64,000 nt of DNA from Tanytarsus gracilentus (Eukaryota; Arthropoda; Insecta; Diptera; Chironomidae): NCBI GenBank assembly GCA_038502055.1, contig JAXRKN010000042.1:2666001-2730000 (forward strand), read 5' to 3'. Numbering within the stretch: position 1 is the first letter of the stretch; the number at the start of each line of letters is the position of its first letter. Made by a program: the position numbers and the translations under genes. A model generated the notes under the pieces. That model worked only from the letters and a program-made list of their open reading frames with translations, had not been told where the DNA came from and searched no databases. Positions 54,101 to 64,000 of the stretch are shown here, piece after piece.

Positions 54101-57100
54101 TCTCGTTCTTGAACCCGAAACTCGCTTTGTAAGTCTCGAAGAAAAAGATTTCTCTCTTTTTTGTATCAAGAATTTCAATTACAGTTAAAAGAATCTTTTT
54201 TAAGCCCACGAGATTTTTTTCTCTTTTCGATGAAATCTGTAAATTGTCACAGCGATGAAGATGAAAAGAAGAAAATTTATTTGACATGTGAATATATAAC
54301 GAGATGCGAGCAGTTGAGAGTCTGAAGGCTTAATTCGTCGGAATTTGTATTGAGTTGAGCGCATTCAATGAATTTAAATTGGTTGCTTTGGGTTGCGGAT
54401 GGGATGGAAAAAATATTTTTAAGGTTAAAAAAAATTATCACAAAAAAAATTAATGTTTTTAAATTTACAAAAAATTTAATTGTTTAAAAATTATTTTCAT
54501 ATTTCCGTCCTATTTTACGCCTCTTTAAATTCACAAGAATCTTTGCTTTTCACCCTTCGAAAAAGACTCAAAAATTGGTTGACGATAATGAGATGACGAC
54601 CATGAAAATTAATACGATAGTGCAAGTCGCATCTAGAAAACCTCATGTAAAAATCGTAAAATTTTTATTGCAACTTGTGAATGGTTTATTGAACCAAAAA
54701 AATGCTCTCTCGCGCGCGTATAAGACATCAGACCTATTGACTGGCACATTTTTCCATTAAAATGCGTAAATTTTAACAGAAGAGAGAAAAATCTTTAAAC
54801 ACATAAAAATTTTTTATTGAGTGTTAAATACCTTTTTTTCGTAAATAATTATGAAATAATAAAAGACAGTAAAAAAAGTATCAGAGAAGTCTAATGATGA
54901 TGATTGTTTACTCAATAATTTTATGGCTTTTTATTGTGCTTTATTTTGTTTTCTTTTTTACTATTTTTGTTTGCACTATTAATAAGCCATTGATAATAAT
55001 TTTGAATAATAAATGGTTATTGTGTAGGTTTTTATGGAGTTTTAAATTTTAATTAATTTAAAAAAATAAGTAAAAAACTTAAAAAAATGTCAACGAAATT
55101 AAATTTATTTTTTTCATCAATTTAAGATTTGAACCTTAATTCAAGATGAGATTTTTTCTCGCAATTAATTTATCAATTTATCAATTTCTTACTTGACTCA
55201 AGTTTTTTACAAATTTAAAATCTTGAATAAAAAATTTCCTTTTATAAATTTACAAAATTATGTTGGAACTTTTCTATCGCTTCTTCAAATGCCTTTTTCT
55301 CAAATTTCAAGATAAAAATCATTTTTATGTAAATTTTCTTCCCTCTCATTTCCATTTTCATTCCTTTTCATTATACAATTGCGATGTTCGCATTAAAATT
55401 TAGGGGGAGGGAATGAAAGCGACTCAAAATGAAAAAGGTCTCTTATGGGAAAAGTTTTTCAAATGGAAGAAAAATATTCTATAAAGCGACAGCATTGCGA
55501 TAAGAATAGAAAATAATATAAATTGAGAGTTGAAATGTTTCTTTTAAGCCTTCGGAATAACATCAAGGGAGTGAGAGTATAAATGTAGCATTTGTTTGCT
55601 TTCATCATCGGTATTTCGAGCAATAATCAACGACAAAAAATGTAAAATCCACGATAATCCTCCGGAGTGAGGCGGAAAAGACATAAATTTATGATTGTGG
55701 AAATACGTGTGAAATTAAAATGCGTAGGTTGAGATATTTATGTTACAATCACGAGTGAGTGAGAGGAGGAAAAATTATTTATTTTGTCGTTATTTTTAGA
55801 CGAGCGAGAGAGTGAGGGAAAATGGCTCAAGGTGCTGACATTTTGGAATTTTTTGCAGTTCTATCTTTAAATTTCATGTGGTCGGATTTTTTAAAATATT
55901 AAAATTAAAAAATTGACTAAAATATTCTAAATTGACTTCATTATAAAATAATCAAAAAATCCAGTTTTACTTTTAGGAAAAAATTACAAAAAATATTTTG
56001 TTTGATTTTAAAGGTTAAATTTATTACCTCAATTTTACTCAGAAAATTCTTCAACTAAGAACACCTTTCAGAAAATTTCCATCATCATCCATTAGCATGC
56101 TACACCTGCACCTATTAGAAAATGAAAACACGCATAGGATTATAAATTTATGATATTCGAAAAGTTCCCTCTGAAAAGCTGAAAATTGCCCGGTAGTTAG
56201 AGCATTAACATAATTATCGTGAAATTGTAATCTATCCGCAGCCACCGCTGCCGTCGACTCGAAAAAGCCATTAGCGATAAATTTTTGCCTCAGGCACTCA
56301 TTACTATACACTTAACATCGCATTTCTTCCCGCTGATACGGAGGGAATGGCTTGATGATGATAAGTGCTTCATGAATTTAATAATAAGTTTTTTCGTGTG
56401 TGTGTTTGCATGAGCAACTTCAATAACATGCCTTTAAAAATCAATATCAGAAAAATATATTTCTCTCTCTCATTTGTTTCGTTTCAGAAAGTAATGAAAG
56501 TTACTTTGGAGCTTATAAAATTGGTAGTACAGTTATAATTCCCAAGGTAAGTTCAGCGATGGCAATGACGATGCATCGTTAAACTTCTTCTTCCACCTCA
56601 CAAAAAATATATAAATGTAAAATGAAGCTAAAAAATACCATGTCTGGCATCAATTCATTACTCAAAGTAAATATTCCAATTGCTGATTTTCTTCTTCTTT
56701 TCTTTTCTATCCAAAAAACTTTACACTTGAAATGTTTCACTCACGTTGCCTTCCTTTCACCATGTTACATCATTATTCCTCATGCTTTTTAAAGTGTTTT
56801 GAGTTGTTATGTGTTGAGAGTCTGTTAAATTTATGTTTAACTGTTTAATTTTGAAATTGTAGCCATTTTAAATATTTTTTGCTAATTATTTTCTCTAAAC
56901 CATGTTTCATTTTCCATTTTAGTTTCCAAAACTTTTTATTTTTTTGATAAAGTTGAATTTCTTCCCTCAAATCTCTTTCAATTCCTTAATTTCCTGTGAG
57001 TGTGCACACATCTGAGTGCTGTGTGAAAGTGCACCCGAAATATGTAACATTTTTTAATTTAATCGACAAATCATGTTTTACATGGCTTTTAAAACTGACA

Positions 57101-60100
57101 AACGCACATTGTGCCTTTGAAAAATTTATATGCTTTTCTTTGAGAGCAATTTTTTAGAGTGAACTCCTCTCACACATGCAATTCAGAGAAATGCTCATAA
57201 ATTAGGGACAATGGCACACCCTCATTTTTCATCACGATGAATCCCCCCAAAAATAAATAACCTATGGCTTGTAATAAAGAGAAATTTTATCTTGAAAAAT
57301 AAACGATAGACACGACTGTGTACAGAAAGGTCTCAGCTTATGATGATTGCTATAAATTATCAGCCATAGAGCAAGTGTTGATTTGCACCATGTTTGCACG
57401 ACCATTTTCTTACTCTCGTGTTTGTCATCAAATAAAATTAGATAAGGTCAAAATTCTCCACAAATAAAATTAAATCTACGAAAACGGTTAAAAGATTTAT
57501 ATGCAAAATAGTTCTAAGCTCACGAAACATGCCAGAACCAATTAACTTCCATTTTCTTCTTCCTTCGCTTATTTTTTGTGACATCATTATAACGAAGGAA
57601 AATAAACAACAGAAATTTGATATTTAAAGTTTACCCAAAAAAAGAGACACGACGAGAAACTTGAAATTATCCAGAAACTAATTTTCGGTGTTTACTTTCA
57701 TCAGACATTCTCTGAAAAGAACGAGTCTTCCCTATGTTTGACGATGTTCTCCATTATAGAAATTGTATGTTTGAATTTGTGGTGCTGGATGGTCTCAAGT
57801 GATTGAGATTTTAAAAAAAAAATTATTAAACAAATAAAAAATTCATTTTTGATTTTAAGGATTCGAACCTTCAATTTTTTATAAATTTTTCTCTATTTTA
57901 ATTCTTATTAAATTTTAATTATATTTAAAAACCTTTTTAAAGTTTTTGTAATCCCTTGACATTTGACAGTAAAAACACCGAAAAAAGACTCAAAGCCTCA
58001 ACATCTTAATAAAGCGAATAGGGTACAAAATATAAAAATATATTCATTACATATTCCGAATGTCGAATTAGAATTACAGATCCGGAGAGTTGAACATGTT
58101 TTTGCTCTATTACGGAGATTAAACTTTCCCATTAATAAAATTCATAAATCTGCTTCACCGGGGTTCAGAAAGATTTAAGGGGACGAAATTTGATTGAATT
58201 ATTTCCCGCTGATTTTCACAGACGCCAAAATCGTGCCAGCCAATTCCATTTTACTCAATTATCTGTTAAGAGCACACTCGTGTTACAATAGCTGATGATG
58301 GTGCGTGTAGCATGTGAAGGAAGGCATCATAAAAAAATTTATCAATAGAATCGTAATGGAAGCATGTTGAATTAATTATTTCCGCTTTCCATTTCTAAAA
58401 TCAATTTTTTATAGAGAATATTATTGAGACATTAATCTGTACATATTGATGAGGCTCGCAATCAATTCCGACTCTCTTCTCTTTTTTATATAATCACATT
58501 TAACGCTTTTGCGAATTTTTCTCTCCATTTTTTTTCTCGCTATAGCTCTTTAATCGCGGTCACACAAATCTGGCTAGTGCAGCAGCTTACGGTAAGTTAT
58601 TTTAATAAGTATTATCTTACTCGAGTCATCGTTGTACTCGGGTTTTGCGACGCGCTGATTTTCACAAGGATTAAAATTGTCAGGTTTTAAACTGGGCGGA
58701 AATGAGAAAAAAATGGCGGTTTTTAAAATAATTTTTTAAATTCAGTTAAACATTTTTAAATGCCATTTCACTCCAACTTTCCGCACGGTTTAATATTTTT
58801 ATACTTTAAAATTAAAACAACGTTCATTTCACATAAACATGTCGCGATGCATCTCATGAGCTTATAATGAGACTAGTCTTTCCGAGAAAACGGCTTTGAC
58901 AATTTTTGTGCTCAATCTCGCGAATTTAAAATCGCAGAGGAGAGAAAAAAGGTTAATTTTACGCTTGCACATGTTCATCTCTCATTATTTTATAATTTTA
59001 CCTTGACTCTCGCTGCTACCGCCATTACACATGGAGAACAGTCATTATCGTGCCACACAAAATGATAGACTTCAATTGTGTCTCTCCGAACATCTTTTCC
59101 CGTTCATTATCGCATTAAATGAAGCAAGAGACTTTCCCGAGAAGTTATCAGCAGTTTCAGCTTGAATGCACTTAATGCTGACATTTTTATATTTTGCTTC
59201 TTCTTTTCCTTGGTGCCTTGGGGCAGACACGAAGGAGAGAAGAGATTGAAATAATGAACAGCCATATATAGAGTTACATCCTTCCGACACTGACGACGTT
59301 TTTCGATGTTGATGTATTTTTAACATCTTTAATGATTATGGCTTGTGTACTGAGGCGTAAGAGAGTGAGATGAAGAAGAAACATTTTTTCATTAAAAACT
59401 TTCACTCAAAGGAATTTTTTTCCTTATCGAAAGTGCTTCTGTGCTCGGCGATGACGACAGCTGCCTTTTGTCATGTTGTCATGTAGAAGAAATTCCCGCC
59501 ATTCTCATGTTGTGCCATGTGAAAAGATAAAACAATTTCCTCTCTCTCGTTTAGCATTTCTGCAGCATCATCATCGACCGAGCGACATGGAAAAGGAAAC
59601 TTTTTTCTGCTTCTGCTCACTGAATTGTATAAATTTTCCGTCTCATTTAACATTCATGTCTTGAAAAACAGACAATTCTAGTTTCTTTTTTATTTCAATT
59701 CATTCGTAAATTCTTTTAAGGCAGAAAAGGAAGAAGAAATCTGAGATTATTTCCATAAGGAGCAAAATGGCGAATTTCACTTCAATCTCGACCACCCAAA
59801 ATTCCCTCTTCAATTTCTAAATATTAAAATGTCTAAATTGATTTCATTTTCATTTTATCTGGAGAAGTCATTTGGAGTCGAACTGAGATGCCGACAGAGT
59901 CATCGAGGTTGAAACTCTTTCGAATCATAAATATTCAGAAATTTTATGAAAAATATCAAAACAAGCGATGACTGATAAAGAGTCAGAACAGTTTGAGGGG
60001 ATTTTTGATAACTTTTTGAGAGATAACTGCAAGGGGTGGACGGACACTCATTAAAATGATTTTAAATATATCAAAAAGTTTTATCAAAAAATTATTTAAA

Positions 60101-62077
60101 TTTTGCACCCCCTTAAAAATATTTTTATTTCCATAAGGCAACGACATTTCTCTCTCATCGACTTAATCAATGTTCACATAAGGAACGAATATCAAGTTTC
60201 ATCTCGGTCTCCATGGCGATAATGAAGACAATTTTGACGCAAATGAGTACAGGTGTAAATTATTAAATATTTCACCTGCAGATTAAATTACGATCAACTC
60301 AAGGCGGACATTTTATATATTTTTTTTATAAAATTTCTACTACTATGAGTGTCGAAATTATAAATCCACAACATAAACTACACGAGACGGGAAATTTAAA
60401 TTTAGAGAACAAATATGTGACTTGTTGTCGCCATAAATTCACTCGACACTCTTCATTTTTCAATTACTCTTTTGTGTCTTTTTATATCAGTTTGAAACTA
60501 CTATAAATTATGCTTTCGTCGTCGTGACTGTGGGTGAGTGAAAAAATACTTTTTAGATAGCGGAATTAATTAAAAATTTCCCTTCGGAAGCCAAAAATTG
60601 TCGTGTAGAAATAAAAATATTAAAATTAAACCCATTTAGATACAATCGAAGAGAGAGAGAACACAAAAAAGCCAGTCGTTAATTGATTTGTTCGGTGGTT
60701 GTGTAATTTCTTCTTTTTCTTTCTGTTATTTTTTTGAGAAAGAGTCATAAAACTTTATTAAAAGAATGGATGGGCGTCGTAAAATAATGGAAAAAAGAAT
60801 ATTTATATACAAAATCTTTTGGAAGTGAACAGGACACTTTATCAATTTTTAATAAATTTTTAGAGAAAATTTTAAATTTAAATTTTTAAAAAACGACTTT
60901 TAAAAAATAATCATAAAATTATAATAGTTGCACCCCTTGCATCCTAAAATATCGAAACTCATTCTACCATACCACGGACACACACCTCCATCGAGGTATA
61001 GAAAAATATCTATCTAGTCCCAAAATGATAATCATGTCTTTAATACGATTCGATGAAGAACAAAAAAAATATAATGAAGGATCGATAAAAACTAAAAATA
61101 TAATAACGTAGCATGTGCATGGCTTTTAGATCTCATCCTATAATGCTCAAATATATAAATTATGGGAATCAAGTTTCAAGAGAAAAAATATCTTTATTAA
61201 AAAGAAGAAGAGGAACAGAGATGATGATGTCGACAGGCATTTTGTGTTCTTGTTTTCCATTAAAAAAATAAAGAGATGTAGGATGAGAAATGTAGTCGAA
61301 ATAGAGATCAAACACAGCATGAAATGCCAATCCTTCTGCTTGAGAATTCTCTACAGAATAAAACTTTTTTCTCATTCCCTTCTGACTTGCACTTTAACCC
61401 TTGTTTAATGTTTTATTTCATTTTATACATGGCACAGAGAGAGGAAAGATGGATATTGCATTCAAAAAAGGGTTTCAAAAGAAAGTTTTTTTTTCTCTAC
61501 CCGAATTGAAATTGTTGATTTATTCTTTGCATATCTACAACGTCGAGCGCACAAAAATTCATAGACCACGAAGAAAAAAAAAGAAGATCAGACATGCCAT
61601 AAAAATTGCAAACAAAGAAAGCCCAATGACAGAAAAAAGAACATGGAAAGAATTATTACATTTCATAATTTTTATTGGCTTGTTACTCTGTATGTGAACA
61701 CTCGCTTGGCATGAGATAAAGAGAATTGATAGAATATAAGTGGAAAAACAGATTGGGGGTTTTTTGTTAAGCACTTAGTGTCTATGGAATTTTTACATCT
61801 TGAATTTGATAAATTTTAGTTAAACTAATTTTAATACAAATTTAATTCAATAATTTTTCTAGTCGTTAAATTTTTTTAAAAACAAAATTAAACTTTCAAA
61901 TTTTTTAAAACCCGTTAAAAAAGATTCAAATTATTCATTTTACAACCTTAACCCAAAAGAAGCCTCTCAAGAAGCACTTTCATTCTTGTAATACATAGTG
62001 GTTGTCATCCCATGTCGTCATTCTCTCTAAAGATTTATTATTTTGCATGGAAGTTAGTTCGGCTTCTGCCCGAGTAT

Positions 62078-62091
62078 GTGTGTGTGTGTGT
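62078..62091. repeat. (TG)n microsatellite
   Basis: Seven TG units in a row within the gene desert. Confidence 0.8.
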
Positions 62092-63119
62092 TTTTGTCTC
62101 CTGCTTGAATCTTTTTATGACTATAATGATTTTTTATGGCTGTAAAAGGTTGTAAGCGGGACAAGAATCGTAGACAAGGTAGATGAAAAAGGGGATGTAA
62201 TTATTTTAACAAGACAATTTTGATGACTCAATAATGATTATTAGATGCAATTAGTGCATTACTAAAAAGTGCCAGTCATAATCACTCGCACACAGGGTCA
62301 GAGTTCACGAGCGAATTTTTATGGGTTCAGAGATAAGCGCGAACACTCTTAATTGAATAAAAAGAAGGAGTTTGAGATTGCAATGACTTAACACCAGAGG
62401 GCCAGAAGGCCGTCGAGAATATTTCTTTCCCTCGATGCGATGAATGTACACGATGAGTGAGAGAGCGGCGTATAAAAAGTTGAATTTTCTCGTATTTACA
62501 TACGGCAACACATACAGTCATGCCGACCCTCATGTAGATACACGGTCGATGTGTCGACGGGAAAAGCAAGGCACATGCGTGCTGTGTTTCATGAAAGTAT
62601 CTCGCAAGGCAAAAGCAGAAGAGATTTCATGAAAATTGAGAGCTGTACATTCACTCACTCGTGTCTTTACTCTGCCTCGCTTTATAATACAGAAAATATT
62701 GACACATGTATTAATATAAAAGAGCAAAATAAAAACACACGAAAAAAAATACAACAGAACTGAAATGAATCGTGCTTCAGTTTTTCATTACTGTTTGACG
62801 CGATAGGTCGTCTCTCTATAGACCACCGTGATTTTTTTCCCATTCGCACACTTGATCGTGACGTTCGAAAAAGATTATTTTTTTCAATTTTTTTTGTAAG
62901 AGAAAAAAAATAGAAAACTTTTTGAAGTTTTTCATTTTTTTTGAAGAAAAACTTTAAGGAAAAAAATATTTGAAAATAAATCGCCGCGAAATAAAAACTA
63001 AAAAAAAATTAAAATTAAAAATGCGAGACGAAAAAAGAAGGAAATTTTTAAACAGTGCAAAAAATCTAAAATATTGGGATTAGTGCAATAAAATTAAGTT
63101 TTTTATTTTTCTCCTCGAG

Positions 63120-63189
63120 CGGAACCGAGAAAAAAGGAGAGAAAGAGATAAAAGGAGAAAAAAGAAAAATCATAAAAAAAAGAATAAGT
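63120..63189. repeat. Polypurine tract
   Basis: Nearly uninterrupted A/G over about 60 bases (GGAGAGAAAGAGAT and similar) upstream of the open frame at the right edge. It may lie in that gene's promoter or 5' UTR. Confidence 0.6.
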
Positions 63190-63814
63190 TGAGACATGTT
63201 TATGTGAATTTCGACCGAAAATCAGCCAGCAAAAAAAATATTTCTGCATTTTAACTAACTTGTTGAATTTTATCTTCCAAAAAAAATATTGTGCACCATA
63301 TCCAACCCGATCGATAACTGGAATAAACAAAAAATTCCCAACTCCAAAAATAATCATAAATCATCTCGTTTTTTGGGGGTCTGATTGTGTGTGACAATGT
63401 CATGAACACGAAAATCATCAAAAAATTGTGAATAAACAATTGCGTGCGACGAACAAAAAAATTACATGCTGATGTGTAAAAAATTTTATACGTACGGAAT
63501 AAAATAATAAAAAAAATTCTAAACTGTGTGAAAAAAAATTATTGGAACTGATCGACCAATTTGTGAAACAACCGCAATAATAATTTGTTTCGTGCTGCGT
63601 GTGTAAAAAAATCTTTTCTCGTGAATATTGTGACGGATTCGGAACTGACGTTGGAAAATCTACAAAAATTACGATATCCTCATCTCACTATACAACCATC
63701 CCACTGGCGTGCGCGCTTTACGACCCCCACCACGATGTCTCGGCAGGGTCTCACGCTGCTGGGCCTTGGTGGGGGCACTCACAACCCCATCACACACATC
63801 CGGCCAGTGCTGCC

Positions 63815-64000
63815 ATGTATGAGGACACCACTGGACAAAATACAACAACGCATCACCACAGTCCGCCACTACTATCAGTCCACAATCAGAACGCATTGCT
63901 GTCGGCTCAACAAGCAGCGGCACAGCAACAACAATCGGCAATTCAACCACCTCACCAATCTTCGCAAACGAACGGTACACACACAAACGGTACAGTGGCG
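63815..64000 (+). CDS. 5' end of a probable transcription-factor gene, partial
   Basis: Open frame running off the right edge. From the first in-frame ATG (63815, context GTGCTGCCATGT) it reads MYEDTTGQNTTT, then HHHSPPLLSV, LLSAQQAAAQQQQ and repeated NGTHTNGT. This His/Gln/Ala/Thr low-complexity pattern is typical of N-terminal regions of insect developmental regulators; no DNA-binding domain is in the window. The same frame is open back to 63577, and its composition becomes protein-like from about 63700 (ALYDPHHDVSAGSH, AAGPWWGH), which suggests that translation may begin before 63815, at a near-cognate codon such as CTG 63704. I do not recognise the gene. The gene desert on its 5' side fits a developmental locus. 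Confidence 0.55.
   Translation, partial: MYEDTTGQNTTTHHHSPPLLSVHNQNALLSAQQAAAQQQQSAIQPPHQSSQTNGTHTNGTVA

Larger units (their letters stand above)
30168..57869. repeat. Dispersed B-box (GGTTCGAATCC) motif array
   Basis: The exact 11-mer GGTTCGAATCC, the internal B-box promoter and T-arm sequence of tRNA genes, occurs on the plus strand at 35808-35818, 38883-38893 and 49530-49540, with GGTTCAAATCC at 30168-30178. It occurs on the minus strand at 50890-50900, 53309-53319 and 57859-57869. One-step variants lie at 52323-52332 and 55125-55135 (both minus) and near 40108 and 40293 (both plus). The shared extension is GAAGGTTCGAATCCTA. Each copy sits in a short, extremely AT-rich island. No A-box or cloverleaf surrounds any of them, so they are not tRNA genes. 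Candidates are extra-TFIIIC sites or relics of a tRNA-derived SINE. Confidence 0.75.
31095..62140. promoter_or_regulatory. Cluster of TTTATGGC/GCCATAAA sites
   Basis: Twelve perfect 8-mers: GCCATAAA at 31095, 42359, 45174, 45382, 49166, 60430 and 61596; TTTATGGC at 43897, 47842, 49793, 54920 and 62133. The motif matches the site preferred by posterior Hox/Caudal homeodomains (TTTATGG) and contains the Pho/YY1 core GCCAT. From base composition I would expect about one copy in this span. Binding is inferred, not shown. Confidence 0.45.
42159..63576. other. Gene desert, right part (probable regulatory or intronic DNA)
   Basis: About 21 kb without a supported gene. ORFs of up to 131 codons (47337-47732, minus) lack domains. 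It holds eleven TTTATGGC/GCCATAAA sites, seven clear B-box motifs, GAGA tracts, a short CATGC repeat (about 48451-48466), a CATA/CA run (about 48636-48653) and a (TG)n run (about 62078-62091). Segments with mixed, less AT-biased sequence (44110-44280, 49790-49910, 51950-52150) look like candidate enhancers. Confidence 0.5.

Noticed and set aside
56051..56311. Minus-strand ORF with a protein-like middle (VAADRLQFHDNYVNAL)
   Set aside because: No start context, splice partners or domain; could be chance in a less AT-biased patch.
60025..60955. Inverted pair GCAAGGGGTG and CACCCCTTGC about 900 bases apart
   Set aside because: Only about 10-11 bases match, with no target duplication and no similarity further inward; not enough for a transposon.
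63669..63986. 105-codon minus-strand ORF at the right edge
   Set aside because: Antisense shadow of the His/Gln-rich plus-strand frame.
1..64000. CRISPR array, prokaryotic operons, rRNA, viral insertions
   Set aside because: Spliced genes and insect-type proteins show eukaryotic DNA. No regularly spaced repeats, rRNA segments or viral protein domains were seen.

Overview
The window looks like insect nuclear DNA, most likely from a fly in the broad sense. It is very AT-rich, many introns are only 55-65 bases long with GTRAGT donors and AG acceptors, and the recognisable proteins (leucokinin receptor, PARP1, pinin) resemble insect forms. The dipteran placement is inferred from how closely the receptor matches the Drosophila leucokinin receptor as I remember it; no search was run.

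Layout. 1-7321 (minus): seven coding exons of a leucokinin receptor (Lkr), with the C-terminal tail running off the left edge. 7322-21983: mostly gene-free AT-rich DNA. It carries a 740-bp hAT-type MITE with an 8-bp target duplication (13113-13852), a possible cysteine-rich exon (13961-14088), a 1.59-kb near-palindromic element (18177-19766) and a doubtful small ORF (20126-20455). 21984-25112 (minus): a complete three-exon PARP1 gene of 1002 codons, with a probable 5' UTR intron. 25854-27705: a probable old repeat element with inverted GTTCGATCAC motifs around a G/T-rich minisatellite. 28567-29741 (plus): a complete four-exon pinin gene of 323 codons.

29763-63576 is a gene desert of about 34 kb. 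It holds an 838-bp Transib-like element (41316-42153) whose ends copy the heptamer/23-base spacer/A-rich layout of V(D)J recombination signals. It also holds an array of tRNA B-box motifs (GGTTCGAATCC) without tRNAs. Every copy left of about 50 kb points one way and every copy right of it points the other. Twelve TTTATGGC/GCCATAAA sites and many GAGA tracts add to this, so the stretch looks like the control region of a developmental gene. At the right edge (63577-64000, plus) an open frame rich in His, Gln, Ala and Thr begins; it looks like the 5' part of a transcription-factor gene, which I could not name.

The coding genes do not form a pathway. Lkr is a neuropeptide receptor, PARP1 acts in DNA-damage signalling and chromatin, and pinin acts in splicing. 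PARP1 and pinin are divergent neighbours about 3.4 kb apart. The most unusual features are the strand-polarised B-box array, the Transib-like element and the long palindrome.
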